Translations under genes and position numbers: made by a program
Assembly: GCA_049487715.1 (NCBI GenBank)
Contig: CP150579.1
Span: 434,001-498,000 of the forward strand
Origin: Pycnococcus provasolii
Lineage: Eukaryota > Chlorophyta > Pseudoscourfieldiophyceae > Pseudoscourfieldiales
DNA: 64,000 nucleotides
Reading direction: 5' to 3'
Notes under the pieces: generated by a model
The model's database searches: none
The model's input: the letters and a program-made list of their open reading frames with translations, nothing else
What the model was told of the DNA's origin: nothing
Shown: positions 45,518-54,839 of the stretch, piece by piece
Numbering within the stretch: the stretch's first letter is position 1
How the letters are laid out: each line of letters opens with the position of its first letter

Positions 45518-48286
45518 GTTCATCACAACACGAGGGGGAGCCGGTATCGGCGACGCCGCCGCCGTCGCTCGCACTCCCGCGTCGTCGAACGCCGTGGCGG
45601 CGCTGCGCGAAAGCGACTCCGAAAGCAGGTCGCGCATGAGCGTTGCGACGTCCTTCATCGCAGGGCGGCGCAGCGGATCCTGCGCCCAGCAACGCTCCAT
45701 GATCCAGATGTACGACTCGGGCGCACGCGCGGCAATCTCCGCGACGTCAGGTCTCGCGCCTGCCGAGGCGGCGCGAGCCGCATCGAGCGGAGTGAGGTGC
45801 GAATGAGGCACCTGGCCAGAAAGCAGCTCGTACATTGTCATACCGAACGAGTAGACGTCCGCGGAGCACCCGTACGGACGGCCGTCGAACACCTCGGGTG
45901 CCATCCACCGGTGCGTGCCCGTCTCCGCGGTGTAGTCGTGGAGCTCTGGAGACGACGAGGGAATTGCCTCCTTTCCGGGAGAAGTGCTCAGTCGTTTCGA
46001 GAAATCATCCAAGCCGGCCGGTGGCCCCACTTCCATCGCCTGAGGTGCCAGCGAACCGACCGACTTTGCGCAGGCAACGCCCCAATCGCACAGGCGCATG
46101 TCAGAGCCGTCGCTTTCGCAGCCCTCGCTGCGCGTTGGCACGAGAATGTTCGAGCCCTTGACATCCCTGTGTGCGACACCGTGCTCATGAGCGTGCGCCA
46201 AGGCTGAAGCGAGACCGAGAAGCACGCGGCAGACAGCAACGAGGCTGCACGCACGTCGCATGGTGGTGCCGGGGCCGCCCGAAACGGCATGGACCGTCTG
46301 CGCGAGTGCGCGGGTGAATGGTGTTAACGGCGTCAAAGATCCGCTGAGAGATCCCAAGCTTCCCACCTTCAGGCTTCCGACCAGCTGGCTGCCGTTTGTG
46401 GGACTTCCCACGGCAGCATTCGCAGCCGCAGCCGCCGATGCTTCCTCGCCGTCGTGCTGGAGCGAGAACGCCGCTGGTCCGCCACGCACGAGCTCGAGAA
46501 CCAGCGCAGGCGCGCCGGTGTCTAACATTCGCGTGCATCCGTAGAAGCGAACGATGCGCGGGTGCTGAGGCATCGACGCGAGAGCGAGCGCCTCGCGCAT
46601 CCACTGCGCCTCCACCTCAGAGGGGTCGGAGATGTGACGCGTGAGCACCTTGAGCGCCACATCGCCGACGCCGCGCAGGCTTGCTCGCCAAACCTCGCCA
46701 GACCCGCCATCGACGAGCTTTTCGTCCATGGTGAGATGGTTAGGGTTGAGCATGGGCACGGAGGTAATGTGCGGCAGCCGCTTCCTCTCGCTCGCGAGCG
46801 CGTCGGCGAGCGTCTCCGCGAGGCTCTTGTTCGCGCCGCCCTGGTCGGCGTGGCGCTGGCTGCTGCCCGTGGGTGAGTCTGGCGGGAACAGCGACGAGCG
46901 GTTACCAGAAATCTTGCGCTTCGGCGACGCGCGTGACCGCGGTGCGTGCGAGGGGAGCGGTAATGAGTGGCCGCCGAACGTTTGCAATTGTGGCTGCTGC
47001 GGCCTGTGCGGATTGGTGTAGTTGTAGTTGGCATCGGCAGAGTCGTCGCGAGGCCACTGTTCAGGGTCAGATAGCGTGCCCTTGTCCACGTTGTCCTCGT
47101 AGGTGCCATCGTCGGAGGGACGCAAGGTGGGGCCTGACGCCAGTGCGAGCAGCGTGTTGTCGCCAAAGAGCGCGCCGAGCAGAGATTGGGAGAGCGTAGG
47201 CTCGTTGCAGTGCATCGCCATACCGTCCGCCGAGCTGAGTGATGGATTCATGCTGCTCAGTTGATCCGCCTGCGGGAATTCCGCGCGCATGATGCACAGG
47301 GATGTTTTCTCGCTGCTGCACCACGCGCGTCCTTCCCTGAGCGAAATGTCCGCCCGAGCGAGTGTCGTAACGAGGTCTCCGAACAACGCAACCGAGTCGC
47401 GCGAGCAAGCGACGATGTGCAGGCGCGTCTTCCTCTTGGTTAGAATTCGAACGTGCAGCTCAATCGCATCCGCGACGTCATCTCGCTTCGCTCGCTCGCG
47501 CACGCAGTGCAGAACGCTCCTGACGAGCTGCGGTCCGTTTTCCGCGAGCGCATTCAGGAACCTGTGTCCAAACGTTTCGTGAAGCTTTTCGATTTCGGTG
47601 TACTCCGTCGGCGTGTAGTCCGCCTGGTGCAGAACAGCCTCGAGCGACTTCCTCTCGTGGAATGACGGATTTCGCGGAAGGATTCTCGCGATGTTTTGCT
47701 TTCTGTCGGTTGGCGTGCCAAACGACTGCTTTAGGTGTTCGTTCTGCGCGAGCAGGTCGCGGTTACCGTAGCTTCCTCGCGAGTGTGCCGCGTTGTGTAG
47801 GTCCTGGTACGACGTTGAGTTTCCGAGTCTTGACGGCGTTGAGATTTCCGAGTCCGGGCTTGGTGTGGGCGACGCCGTGATGGTTGCGAGGTGTTCTCTC
47901 GACTCGCTGTGTTCTGTGGCGTACAGCATGACGCCTTCGTCGAGTGACTCGTTGTCCGAGTCGTCGCGCAGGCGCCTAAACGACGAGCTTCTTTGTTCGA
48001 GTGACATGGATCTTGTCAGCGACCTTCGTTCCGGCGTTCCGGCTGGCGAGTTCGTTGCGTGTCGCTGTCGCGGCGGCGGCGGCACAACAATGGTCGGTCC
48101 TCCTTCTGCGCGTTGCCCGTGCCCCTCTGCCCCTGCCCCTGCCCCTGAGGTGTTGCGTGTTCCCAGATGGGCCTGAGGTCCACCACCATTACCACCATGT
48201 TCCCCCCCTGGAGCATCTGGAGCACCTGGAGCACCTGGAGGTGGGGGGCTGTTGCTAGTCACAAGACTACTGCCCCCAAGACTCAT
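45482..48286 (-). CDS. Raf-like protein kinase with ACT domain (plant STY8/17/46-like)
   Basis: 934 residues from the ATG at 48286. The N-terminal ~210 residues are disordered. A predicted ACT (small-molecule-binding) domain lies at about 285-345: RLHIVACSRDSVALFGDLV, then SLREGRAWCSSE. A Pro/Ser-rich linker precedes the kinase (about 520-905): VWRASLRGVGDVALKVL with catalytic Lys ~543, HRDVKGSN ~707, DWG in place of DFG ~733, THRWMAPEVF ~794, ADVYSFGMTMYELL. ACT-plus-Raf-like kinases in plants (STY family) phosphorylate chloroplast precursor proteins in the cytosol; a similar role is plausible but not proven. The Phe-to-Trp change in the DFG motif is unusual but is compatible with activity. 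A large Ala/Ser insertion sits between kinase lobes (~590-680). Confidence 0.85.
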   Translation of the reverse strand: MSLGGSSLVTSNSPPPPGAPGAPDAPGGEHGGNGGGPQAHLGTRNTSGAGAGAEGHGQRAEGGPTIVVPPPPRQRHATNSPAGTPERRSLTRSMSLEQRSSSFRRLRDDSDNESLDEGVMLYATEHSESREHLATITASPTPSPDSEISTPSRLGNSTSYQDLHNAAHSRGSYGNRDLLAQNEHLKQSFGTPTDRKQNIARILPRNPSFHERKSLEAVLHQADYTPTEYTEIEKLHETFGHRFLNALAENGPQLVRSVLHCVRERAKRDDVADAIELHVRILTKRKTRLHIVACSRDSVALFGDLVTTLARADISLREGRAWCSSEKTSLCIMRAEFPQADQLSSMNPSLSSADGMAMHCNEPTLSQSLLGALFGDNTLLALASGPTLRPSDDGTYEDNVDKGTLSDPEQWPRDDSADANYNYTNPHRPQQPQLQTFGGHSLPLPSHAPRSRASPKRKISGNRSSLFPPDSPTGSSQRHADQGGANKSLAETLADALASERKRLPHITSVPMLNPNHLTMDEKLVDGGSGEVWRASLRGVGDVALKVLTRHISDPSEVEAQWMREALALASMPQHPRIVRFYGCTRMLDTGAPALVLELVRGGPAAFSLQHDGEEASAAAAANAAVGSPTNGSQLVGSLKVGSLGSLSGSLTPLTPFTRALAQTVHAVSGGPGTTMRRACSLVAVCRVLLGLASALAHAHEHGVAHRDVKGSNILVPTRSEGCESDGSDMRLCDWGVACAKSVGSLAPQAMEVGPPAGLDDFSKRLSTSPGKEAIPSSSPELHDYTAETGTHRWMAPEVFDGRPYGCSADVYSFGMTMYELLSGQVPHSHLTPLDAARAASAGARPDVAEIAARAPESYIWIMERCWAQDPLRRPAMKDVATLMRDLLSESLSRSAATAFDDAGVRATAAASPIPAPPRVVMNKGLLSKQLGGT

Positions 48287-49549
48287 CAAGTGCTTCCAAT
48301 GATACGAGCTGGACTATATTGTGAGAGTGAGTTGGAGCACAGCAAGAGCACAAGCACACGAGCACGAGCACGCAGAGAATGAGAATGGAGCAGCGGAGTG
48401 GTGAAATGGAGGAAGCAGGTGTTGCTTCGAAGTCCCAAGAAGTCGTTCTTCTTCGTTCAAGACAAGACGGCGCTCAAGACGGCGGCTGGTGGATGACCGG
48501 AATAGGGTCCAGGTGGCACTTCCCCTTCCTGCTCCATTGGGGGTCCGTCGTTGCCTCTTCCTGGCACGAGGCAGGTGCACGAGGCACGAGGCACGAGGCT
48601 CCGTGGGCGGGGTTACGATAGGGTTTAGGGTTCTTTTTTTGGAGTCTCCTTCTCAAATTCACTCTCGCAAGATTTCTCGGGGGATTCCGATTCCGAATGC
48701 CTGATTCCGAAGCACTTCTCACTTCGAGATCGCTCGCGTCTTTTTTTGCATGATGTCATGGTGTTGGATGGATCATGAGGAGGAGGAAGGACACATGAGT
48801 TATGACACATGACACATGACACATGAGTATGTGTCCGACCATTCGACCAAAAGGTTTTTACCATAAGCGTTTGAGGCACGCAAATCGACCTTCCAGGCAG
48901 CCATGGTAAACTTATGAGAATAAGCCTGGGTGGGTGGGTGACGGGTAGAGTTACGCGCAGAGATGAGGCCTCGCTGATAGGCGAACTAAAAAGGCGAACT
49001 TTTTACTGCAAGTGCAAGCCAAAGAACCCTCGAATAAACGCCAAAACGGCACACAGACAGAAGAAGGGGAGAAGTGCACCAACGCGTGCCCCAAGGCCCA
49101 AAGAGTCCGTATGTAAAGTGAGCGGAGGACGGAGAAGAAAGAAAGAAAGAAAGAAAGGAAGAAAGAAAGGGAAAGGCAAGTAGGTGATGAAACCCCTAAT
49201 AAACTCCCTCCTCTGCACTCTGCGACTGCGCATTGGTTTCCCGTATGATACAAGCACTGCCACTGCACTGGGTTAACCGCGTGTATTGTATTGTATTGTA
49301 TTGGCCTATTGGGCTGCTTTCCAGGCCAATATTGTAGTCGCCTTAAAGCCCTTACTAATAGTCTATGTAAATACAGTACAGTAAGGCCGGCCGCGTCCTG
49401 TTCTCCCCCTCCCTTATTACGATGATTTCCCCTCCCCAGGGGGCTTCCATTTCCCTTCACTCCCTCCGACATTTGAGGGTGTTGCCTCTTCATTAGTTTT
49501 TAATAGCAGTACTGGGTAAGACATTAGCTAAGGTGATTCACTATTCGTC
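48287..49549. other. Intergenic with microsatellites, no gene supported
   Basis: A 1.26-kb gap. It contains tandem GCACGAG units (about 48565-48598), four ACATGAC units near 48800-48835, a GAAA/GAAAG run (49133-49170), three ATTGT units near 49284-49303 and a TTTAGGG motif near 48620. Small frames show no coding signature. Confidence 0.5.
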
Positions 49550-51079
49550 ATGGTGATGACTACTACTAGTACCTCTGGTGGTGGTGGCCATGTTGTGTCA
49601 GAGGTGCTCTCCCTGGAATCATCCTCCCTGATTCGTGGTGGTCCCAGTGAGTACTCAGGCTCGAGTTTGAGTTTGGTGGGGGAGGAGGAGGAGGAGGATG
49701 CCGCTGATGTTTGGGCGTCGGCCGACGCCAACACGCTGCGTGCCGTGCGCCAACTCACCTTCCAGGCACTAGCAGACGCGCTGCCTCCGTCCGAAGTCGA
49801 CGAAGTCAGGCAACTCGTCGGACGCGCGCTCGTTGACGAGAACGAGGACCTCATGAGAGAGGCGGATGCGCTCGCGGAAATCTTAGGGGATGTGCAGATG
49901 CAAAACGCCGCGCTCGTCGCGAGGCAGAAACTTGCGGACGAACCCGCAAGAAGATTGGCCGTGCAGCACGTCACGTCCCTGCTCGAGGGACTGCACCGCG
50001 CCGTCGCCAAGTCCACGCAGGCGGTCGCAGCAGTCGCGGGGGACGCGACGTACGTCGATGACCCCACAAACCTCGTCAGAATAAGAGAAAGGCAGGCGCT
50101 CGGAGTCGAGACGGACGCGAACACCAAGCAGCTGTACGAGTACGTGCTCGCGCAGCCGGTTCCGCCGACGGGAGGTTGTGGAGGAGGACTGATACCACCC
50201 GGCTCGCCGAACGAAGCCGGAAGCAACAACAACAGCGCGCCGTCGTCCAGGCCGTCAACGCGCGGGTCGCTGCGCACGCCGCCAAGCAGGCCGCAGAGCG
50301 CGAGGTCCGGAAGCGGCGCGTCGTCCGCAAGGCCGCCGAGCGCACGCGCCGCGGAACTCGCGCCGCAGGTGTCCGTCAGCCGACACGATGCCGCGGCTGA
50401 AAAAGCGCTCGAAAGCGTGCGTGCGGCGCTTGCCGAGGAAAAGGAACAGCTTCTCGACGACATCGCCTACCTGCACATCTGCCTCGAGGACGAGACGGAT
50501 CGAACGATGCACGTGCAGCGCGCGCCGCCACCCGTGGCTGCGCTGCAGAGATGGGGCGACGAGCTCGCACGCGCCGTTTCTGTGGAGGAGGAGCGCGCGG
50601 AGCACGAGGAGCGCGTCGCGGACATGCTCACAAGCCACGCGAGTGATAGCGCGCGCGGGCATCGGGGACACGTGCGAAGACTTCGCCACGTGGTGGAGGG
50701 AACGAGGCCAAGCACGAGCGACGGAGGTGACGACGAAGCGGAGGAGAAGGCTGCGGCATCTCCGAACAAGGCGTCGGTGGCAGATGTCCCACCCACCACG
50801 CAAAAGGTGCCAAGCCCGCCGACGGAAAAGCGAGATCCGTCATCTGCGTCGCCAACGACGGCACGGGCGAGCATTCGTCCTCTGCCACGTGCCGCAAGAC
50901 GGCATCACGCCGCAGCCGCAGCCGCAGCCGCAGCCGCAGCCGCAGCCGCCGCGGCTAAGTCCACATCCTCGCCGTCGCCGTCAACTACGTCGTCAAGCAC
51001 CCTCTCTCCGCCCACCCTAGGTGTGCGCTTGTACGGCGCAGACCTGAGTCGTCGGCTAAAGATGTCGTCGAATGTGTAA
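49550..51079 (+). CDS. Coiled-coil protein, possible CCDC24 relative
   Basis: 509 residues from the ATG at 49550. The N-terminus is Ser/Gly-rich and acidic. Residues ~55-115 form a helical block (NTLRAVRQLTFQALADALPP, SEVDEVRQLVGRALVDENED) whose pattern resembles the start of CCDC24, and a later segment (LAEEKEQLLDDIAYLHICLE) resembles that family's second conserved helix. I rate this assignment as tentative. The middle and C-terminal parts are disordered (Pro/Ser/Ala-rich, with poly-Ala 50910-50955 from CCGCAG repeats). CCDC24-like proteins are poorly characterised. No catalytic motif. Confidence 0.55.
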   Translation: MVMTTTSTSGGGGHVVSEVLSLESSSLIRGGPSEYSGSSLSLVGEEEEEDAADVWASADANTLRAVRQLTFQALADALPPSEVDEVRQLVGRALVDENEDLMREADALAEILGDVQMQNAALVARQKLADEPARRLAVQHVTSLLEGLHRAVAKSTQAVAAVAGDATYVDDPTNLVRIRERQALGVETDANTKQLYEYVLAQPVPPTGGCGGGLIPPGSPNEAGSNNNSAPSSRPSTRGSLRTPPSRPQSARSGSGASSARPPSARAAELAPQVSVSRHDAAAEKALESVRAALAEEKEQLLDDIAYLHICLEDETDRTMHVQRAPPPVAALQRWGDELARAVSVEEERAEHEERVADMLTSHASDSARGHRGHVRRLRHVVEGTRPSTSDGGDDEAEEKAAASPNKASVADVPPTTQKVPSPPTEKRDPSSASPTTARASIRPLPRAARRHHAAAAAAAAAAAAAAAAKSTSSPSPSTTSSSTLSPPTLGVRLYGADLSRRLKMSSNV

Positions 51080-51227
51080 AATGAAGTAATACCACCCCAT
51101 AACTAATTTCGTCCGCCTCCTCTGCCTTTCGCCTCGCATCGTCCTCCTCTTGTAGTTCTTGTCTTGCCAGAGTTGCAGGGCAACTCCGCGATCCTCCTTC
51201 TTCTCTTCGCGCCTTAAGGCTTGCGTC

Positions 51228-51550
51228 TTATCGTGAGCGAGCGATAATCTCCTCGTAGAGGCCTTTGCGCACCTCCTCAAATCTCCACCACGGGGTTCCG
51301 TCGGGAACCTTGCATAGCGCACGTGCATAGTACCGTTTTTTAAATGAGATCTGATGTTGCGGGCACGCGAGCCGCGTACACAAACTGTTCACCGGCTTTC
51401 GTGAATTCAAGCACTCAAAGAAGTAGCCATCATTCGGCAGCCGAATATCGATCGTCGTCGCGTCGTTCGGATCGGAGGTTTTGTTTGCGAGCGGCGGCGG
51501 CTTGGCGCTCGTGCGCGATCGCTGCGTGCTCCGTTGGCCGTCTGGATGCG
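51228..51550 (-). other. Possible exon or gene remnant without ATG
   Basis: A frame of about 105 codons, stop-to-stop, with no ATG. The C-terminal half reads like a real protein (TIDIRLPNDGYFFECLNSRK, CTRLACPQHQISFKKRYYAR, GTPWWRFEEVRKGLYEEIIA) with G/C-ending codons. It could be the last exon of a spliced gene or a decayed copy. The family is not recognised. Confidence 0.3.
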
Positions 51551-51668
51551 GTCAGGTGCACGCCGCCGTCTGGCATTATTGGGGCAATATCGCCAAAACC
51601 CCAACTGAAATCTGAAATTCTGTTTAACCCCTGATCTGAGTGATGTCCCGCAGAGCACGCGGAAGGAC

Positions 51669-51748
51669 CGTGCGAGGGCACGAGGAATTACCGTGCGAGG
51701 GCACGTGGATGCACCGTGCGAGGGCACGTGGGACCGTGCGCGCGCACG
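51669..51748. repeat. Array of four 14-bp hyphenated palindromes
   Basis: CGTGCGAGGGCACG at 51669, 51692 and 51715, and CGTGCGCGCGCACG at 51735. Each can form a CGTGC/GCACG stem; the last is a perfect palindrome. Starts are spaced by 23, 23 and 20 bases. Confidence 0.9.
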
Positions 51749-51848
51749 AGGCGCATGGAAAACGGTAGTGGTGGTGGTGGCGGTGGGGGAAGGAGCTGGC
51801 GGTTTGTTTTTTTAGGTTTTCTTTGTTGTTACTTTTTCCCTACTACTA

Positions 51849-53712
51849 CTACATCCTATTATCTACATACATCCGCCGAGTCAATACATTACAGCTAAAA
51901 ATCATCAATAGCACTGTCGACCACAAACCAAGCTGCCACAACGTAGCTTCGAGCATGTAGTTGTTTGGCACAATGTCACCTTGCCAAATGGGGTGGTCGC
52001 ATCGTTCGCAATAGTCGGGATCGAGTGCTTCACATCGCACACGAATGACATCGTCTCCGCCGTCTCTCGCCCGATAGCGCAGCACTTTGGGTGTCAGAGG
52101 AACGAGGGCGTTGTCCATGTACTCGAGTCGCCGAAGGATCCATTCAGCAAGATCACGCGTTGCGTCCGCGTACGTGTTGTATTGGCGAGGATTTGGCCAG
52201 ACGTATCGGTCAATTCCACCCCACCTTTCGAAATTCCGATCTGCGGCACTGGTATTCGTCGCGTTGTCGTCAATCGTGCTCATCGCTGATGAGTACGCAT
52301 CCACCAAGTCTCGTACCTCTGCATCACTCCATGCACCACCGTTGCGCAGCTGTGCCCACCTCCGCGACACATGGCATCGAAATCCAAGGCGAGGGGTCGA
52401 GTCAAGGCCATCCAAAGCACAAGCCCGGTTCACGGCATCATCGACAGACTTTGTTTTGACTTGCACGGACGCGGTGTCGGCACTACTATCGTCGTTGTCG
52501 TCAAGTAGATAGTAGCGAAAGAAGTCTGAGACGTGTGAAATTTGGGCGCCATTTGGGTGTACAAACTGAAGATGGTCACCACCACCATGCGTGCCCTGGT
52601 AAAAGCAATTGCCGAACGCGAGATTGAAATCCCAGCCAGGCCCAAGGCGGATGCGACCACCGCCGTGCGCATCTTGCCGATTGGCATGCATGAAAGTGCT
52701 GAAGAAGTATGCGTCAACGTTCGCGCCTAATTCCTGCACAAGAAACTGGTCAATCCAGCTTGCGACGTCTACACGATCGAGAGCAGGTTTAGGCGTTCTG
52801 AACGGGCGCGAATTCACACCGCTGTCTTTCCAGTTACCGCACGGATCCTCGTCGAAGATTAAACGCGCCAACCTGTCGTCGTCGTCGTCGTCCTAGCGAA
52901 AGTATTCCCAAAGCACGCCCAATATCTGCACCCACTTTGAGCAGATCTGACCGCGAGAAGTCGTTCTTGTGTGTAGCATTGCTGCCCACAAGATGCCAGA
53001 CATTCATTGCCGTTGGTGTGCATGGCCACAGATGAGGGCGCAAGCTTGTGGAGATGCGGTCTGGGTGGTCGACTTTGACGAAGAATCCTTTCGACTGAAG
53101 CAGCCTATTCCTGTCGTCGTCGTCGTCATCCTCGTCGTCGTCACGAAGGGTGAGCCGAAGTCTCTGGATCGTGACAGTCTCCATCAGCACGTACACACCC
53201 TCGTAAGCCCCATTCAGCGTAAGTTCGATGGGAATGGCACGCGGCACGAAGGCGGCAGCAGCACGCTCCGAACCGTCGTCCTCGTCATCATCACTACTAC
53301 CACGCTGCATTCCAGCCATGAGTTGCATCATCACGAGGTTACGGATGAGTGTCTTGTCGCTGAAGGGTCCGTGTAGTGCAAATTCGTTGTGCACAGGAGA
53401 AGTGGCAAGACCGTCGCGTTTGTCGTCGTCGCAGACGAACAAATCGACATCCACGGACGTTTCGAGCTTGTAGCTCTTCTTGTCGAACAGACGCGAAGAG
53501 TGCCCTCGTGTACGTATTCGCGCGTTTCCCTCAAACGGGAATCGTAGGGTGTAAACGCACGCGTGAGCCAGACGACGGGAAAAAGGAGGTGGCACGTGCG
53601 TGACATTCAAGCGTCCTGACAGCCAAATGTCGTTATCGCCATAGCTGCCGATTCCGTACTCTGGAAGCACATCCAGCGCCACCTGCGCGAGAGCGCGATT
53701 ATGGCTCACCAT
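51849..53712 (-). CDS. CotH-type protein kinase with C-terminal membrane anchor, two exons
   Basis: CotH proteins are atypical secretory kinases (first known from Bacillus spore coats). Exon 1 is 53712-52936 and exon 2 is 52892-51849, joined by a 43-nt intron (donor GTGGGT, acceptor CGCTAG), giving 606 residues. Without the splice the frame breaks. Features in order: RIRTRGHSSRLFDKKSYKLE (CotH N-lobe motif), NEFALHGPFSDKTLIRNLV, ELTLNGAYEGVYVLMETV, KGFFVKVDHPDRIS, then across the junction NVDAYFFSTFMHANRQD and RLGPGWDFNLAFGN (the metal-binding D in PxWDFNLAFG). The C-terminus has one hydrophobic helix (TLWQLGLWSTVLLMIFSC) as a membrane anchor. No signal peptide is seen at the ATG at 53712, so a 5' exon might be missing. 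Asp-rich insertions interrupt the domain. A one-base indel instead of an intron is the main alternative. Confidence 0.82.
52893..52935 (-). other. Predicted 43-nt intron in the CotH gene
   Basis: GTGGGT...CTAG on the minus strand. The downstream frame has an in-frame TAG exactly at the acceptor, so translation in that frame can only start after it. Removal joins LLK to DDDDDDRLARL. Confidence 0.55.
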
Positions 53713-53829
53713 CTATGAATTGAAAAAGATTGACCGGAGAGAAAATCTAAATTCAAAAACGAGTGAGGTGGGACCCGTTCTTTGGAAAGAGAACCGTTCA
53801 TCGCTCCCGGACGTCGCGAGCCATTCGCT

Positions 53830-54660
53830 ATGCGCGCGGCGTCCGCCGCCGCAGCGCTCGCGCCGGCGGTGTCTTTCCCGAGACACCGCCGCCGCCGCGG
53901 CGCCCCTCCGGTCGCCGCGCGCGCGTCGGACAACCTCGGGCTGACCCTCGAGGCCCCCGGGTGGAGCGGAGGGTATGGAACCGGAGGAAGGGTGTGGCTC
54001 TCGTCGGACGTGCTCATCGAATTCCTCCGAGAGAACGACGACGTCGTCCGCGACGCGTCCGTGGTCGAGCTCGGGAGCGGCACCGGCGCGGTCGGGATCG
54101 CCGCCGCGGCGCTCGGCGCGCGTAGCGTGATTCTCAGCGACGGCGGCTCGGATTCGCTCGTGCGGCTCGCGAAGGACAACGCCTCGCGAAACGTCGCGAG
54201 CGGGGCGATCGACGGCGCGAAGACGACGATCGACGTCGCCGCGTATCGATGGAACGACGCGGCGCCGCCGGCGGAGATGCTCGCCGCGGCGCCGTTCGAC
54301 GTGATACTCGGGTCCGACTGCACGTACAGCGTCAGCTCGCACGGGGCGCTGTGCGACGCCGTCAAGGCGTTGCTCGCGCTCAGCGGCGGCGGCGACGGCG
54401 GCGAGGCGTCGGAATCAGAAAACGACGACGACGGCGGCGGCGGGCGCTGCAGGGTCATACTCGGGCACCAGCATCGGACGTTACCGGCGTTCCTCGCGGG
54501 AAGAGGCTTCGCCGTTAACGGATGGGGACGTGACCCGCACCTGGACATGTTCGTGAAAACCGCGAGAGAACGAGGACTCGACGCGAACGAAATCCAGACG
54601 ACGAAGTTGAGATGGCACGGTCTCCTAAACGTGACGCTGCTGGAGCTCACGATAGCGTAG
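53830..54660 (+). CDS. Lysine methyltransferase-like (METTL21/FAM86 family), GC-rich gene
   Basis: 276 residues from the ATG at 53830. The N-terminus (MRAASAAAALAPAVSFPRHR, Arg/Ala-rich, no acidic residues) resembles a chloroplast transit peptide. The SAM-binding core has motif I VVELGSGTGAVGIAAAALGA, an acidic motif (VILSDGGSD), and the family signature LGSDCTYS (the D-x-x-Y motif of METTL21/EEF2KMT-type protein lysine methyltransferases). A Gly/Asp/Glu insertion follows. Substrate unknown; plastid location is inferred. The coding sequence is clearly richer in G+C, with CGC/GCG/CTC codons, than the flanking genes. It lies on the opposite strand to the CotH gene with 117 bases between the start codons, so the two may share a divergent promoter. 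Confidence 0.8.
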   Translation: MRAASAAAALAPAVSFPRHRRRRGAPPVAARASDNLGLTLEAPGWSGGYGTGGRVWLSSDVLIEFLRENDDVVRDASVVELGSGTGAVGIAAAALGARSVILSDGGSDSLVRLAKDNASRNVASGAIDGAKTTIDVAAYRWNDAAPPAEMLAAAPFDVILGSDCTYSVSSHGALCDAVKALLALSGGGDGGEASESENDDDGGGGRCRVILGHQHRTLPAFLAGRGFAVNGWGRDPHLDMFVKTARERGLDANEIQTTKLRWHGLLNVTLLELTIA

Positions 54661-54839
54661 CGCGATAGACATCAACAGAGAGAGATGACGTCAAAGCTTG
54701 CATGCGCGGACAACAACAGAATGCAAATCATGAATTAGCGCTGATATTAAAAGCACTGTGTATGAAACACCAACCTCACCTCGCTGCTCCCCACGATTTT
54801 TCCCTTGAAAGTATGTTGTGTTTTCGTGAATGTCGTCGT

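Larger units (their letters stand above)
51080..51848. other. Region with a candidate exon and a palindrome array
   Basis: Between the CCDC24-like gene and the CotH gene. It contains the open frame described at 51228-51550 on the minus strand and four regularly spaced palindromes (51669-51748). Otherwise no gene is supported. Confidence 0.4.

Noticed and set aside
53706-54650. 314-codon minus-strand frame across the methyltransferase gene
   Set aside because: It is Arg/Ser/Pro-rich with no motifs, produced by high GC on the strand opposite a clear methyltransferase.
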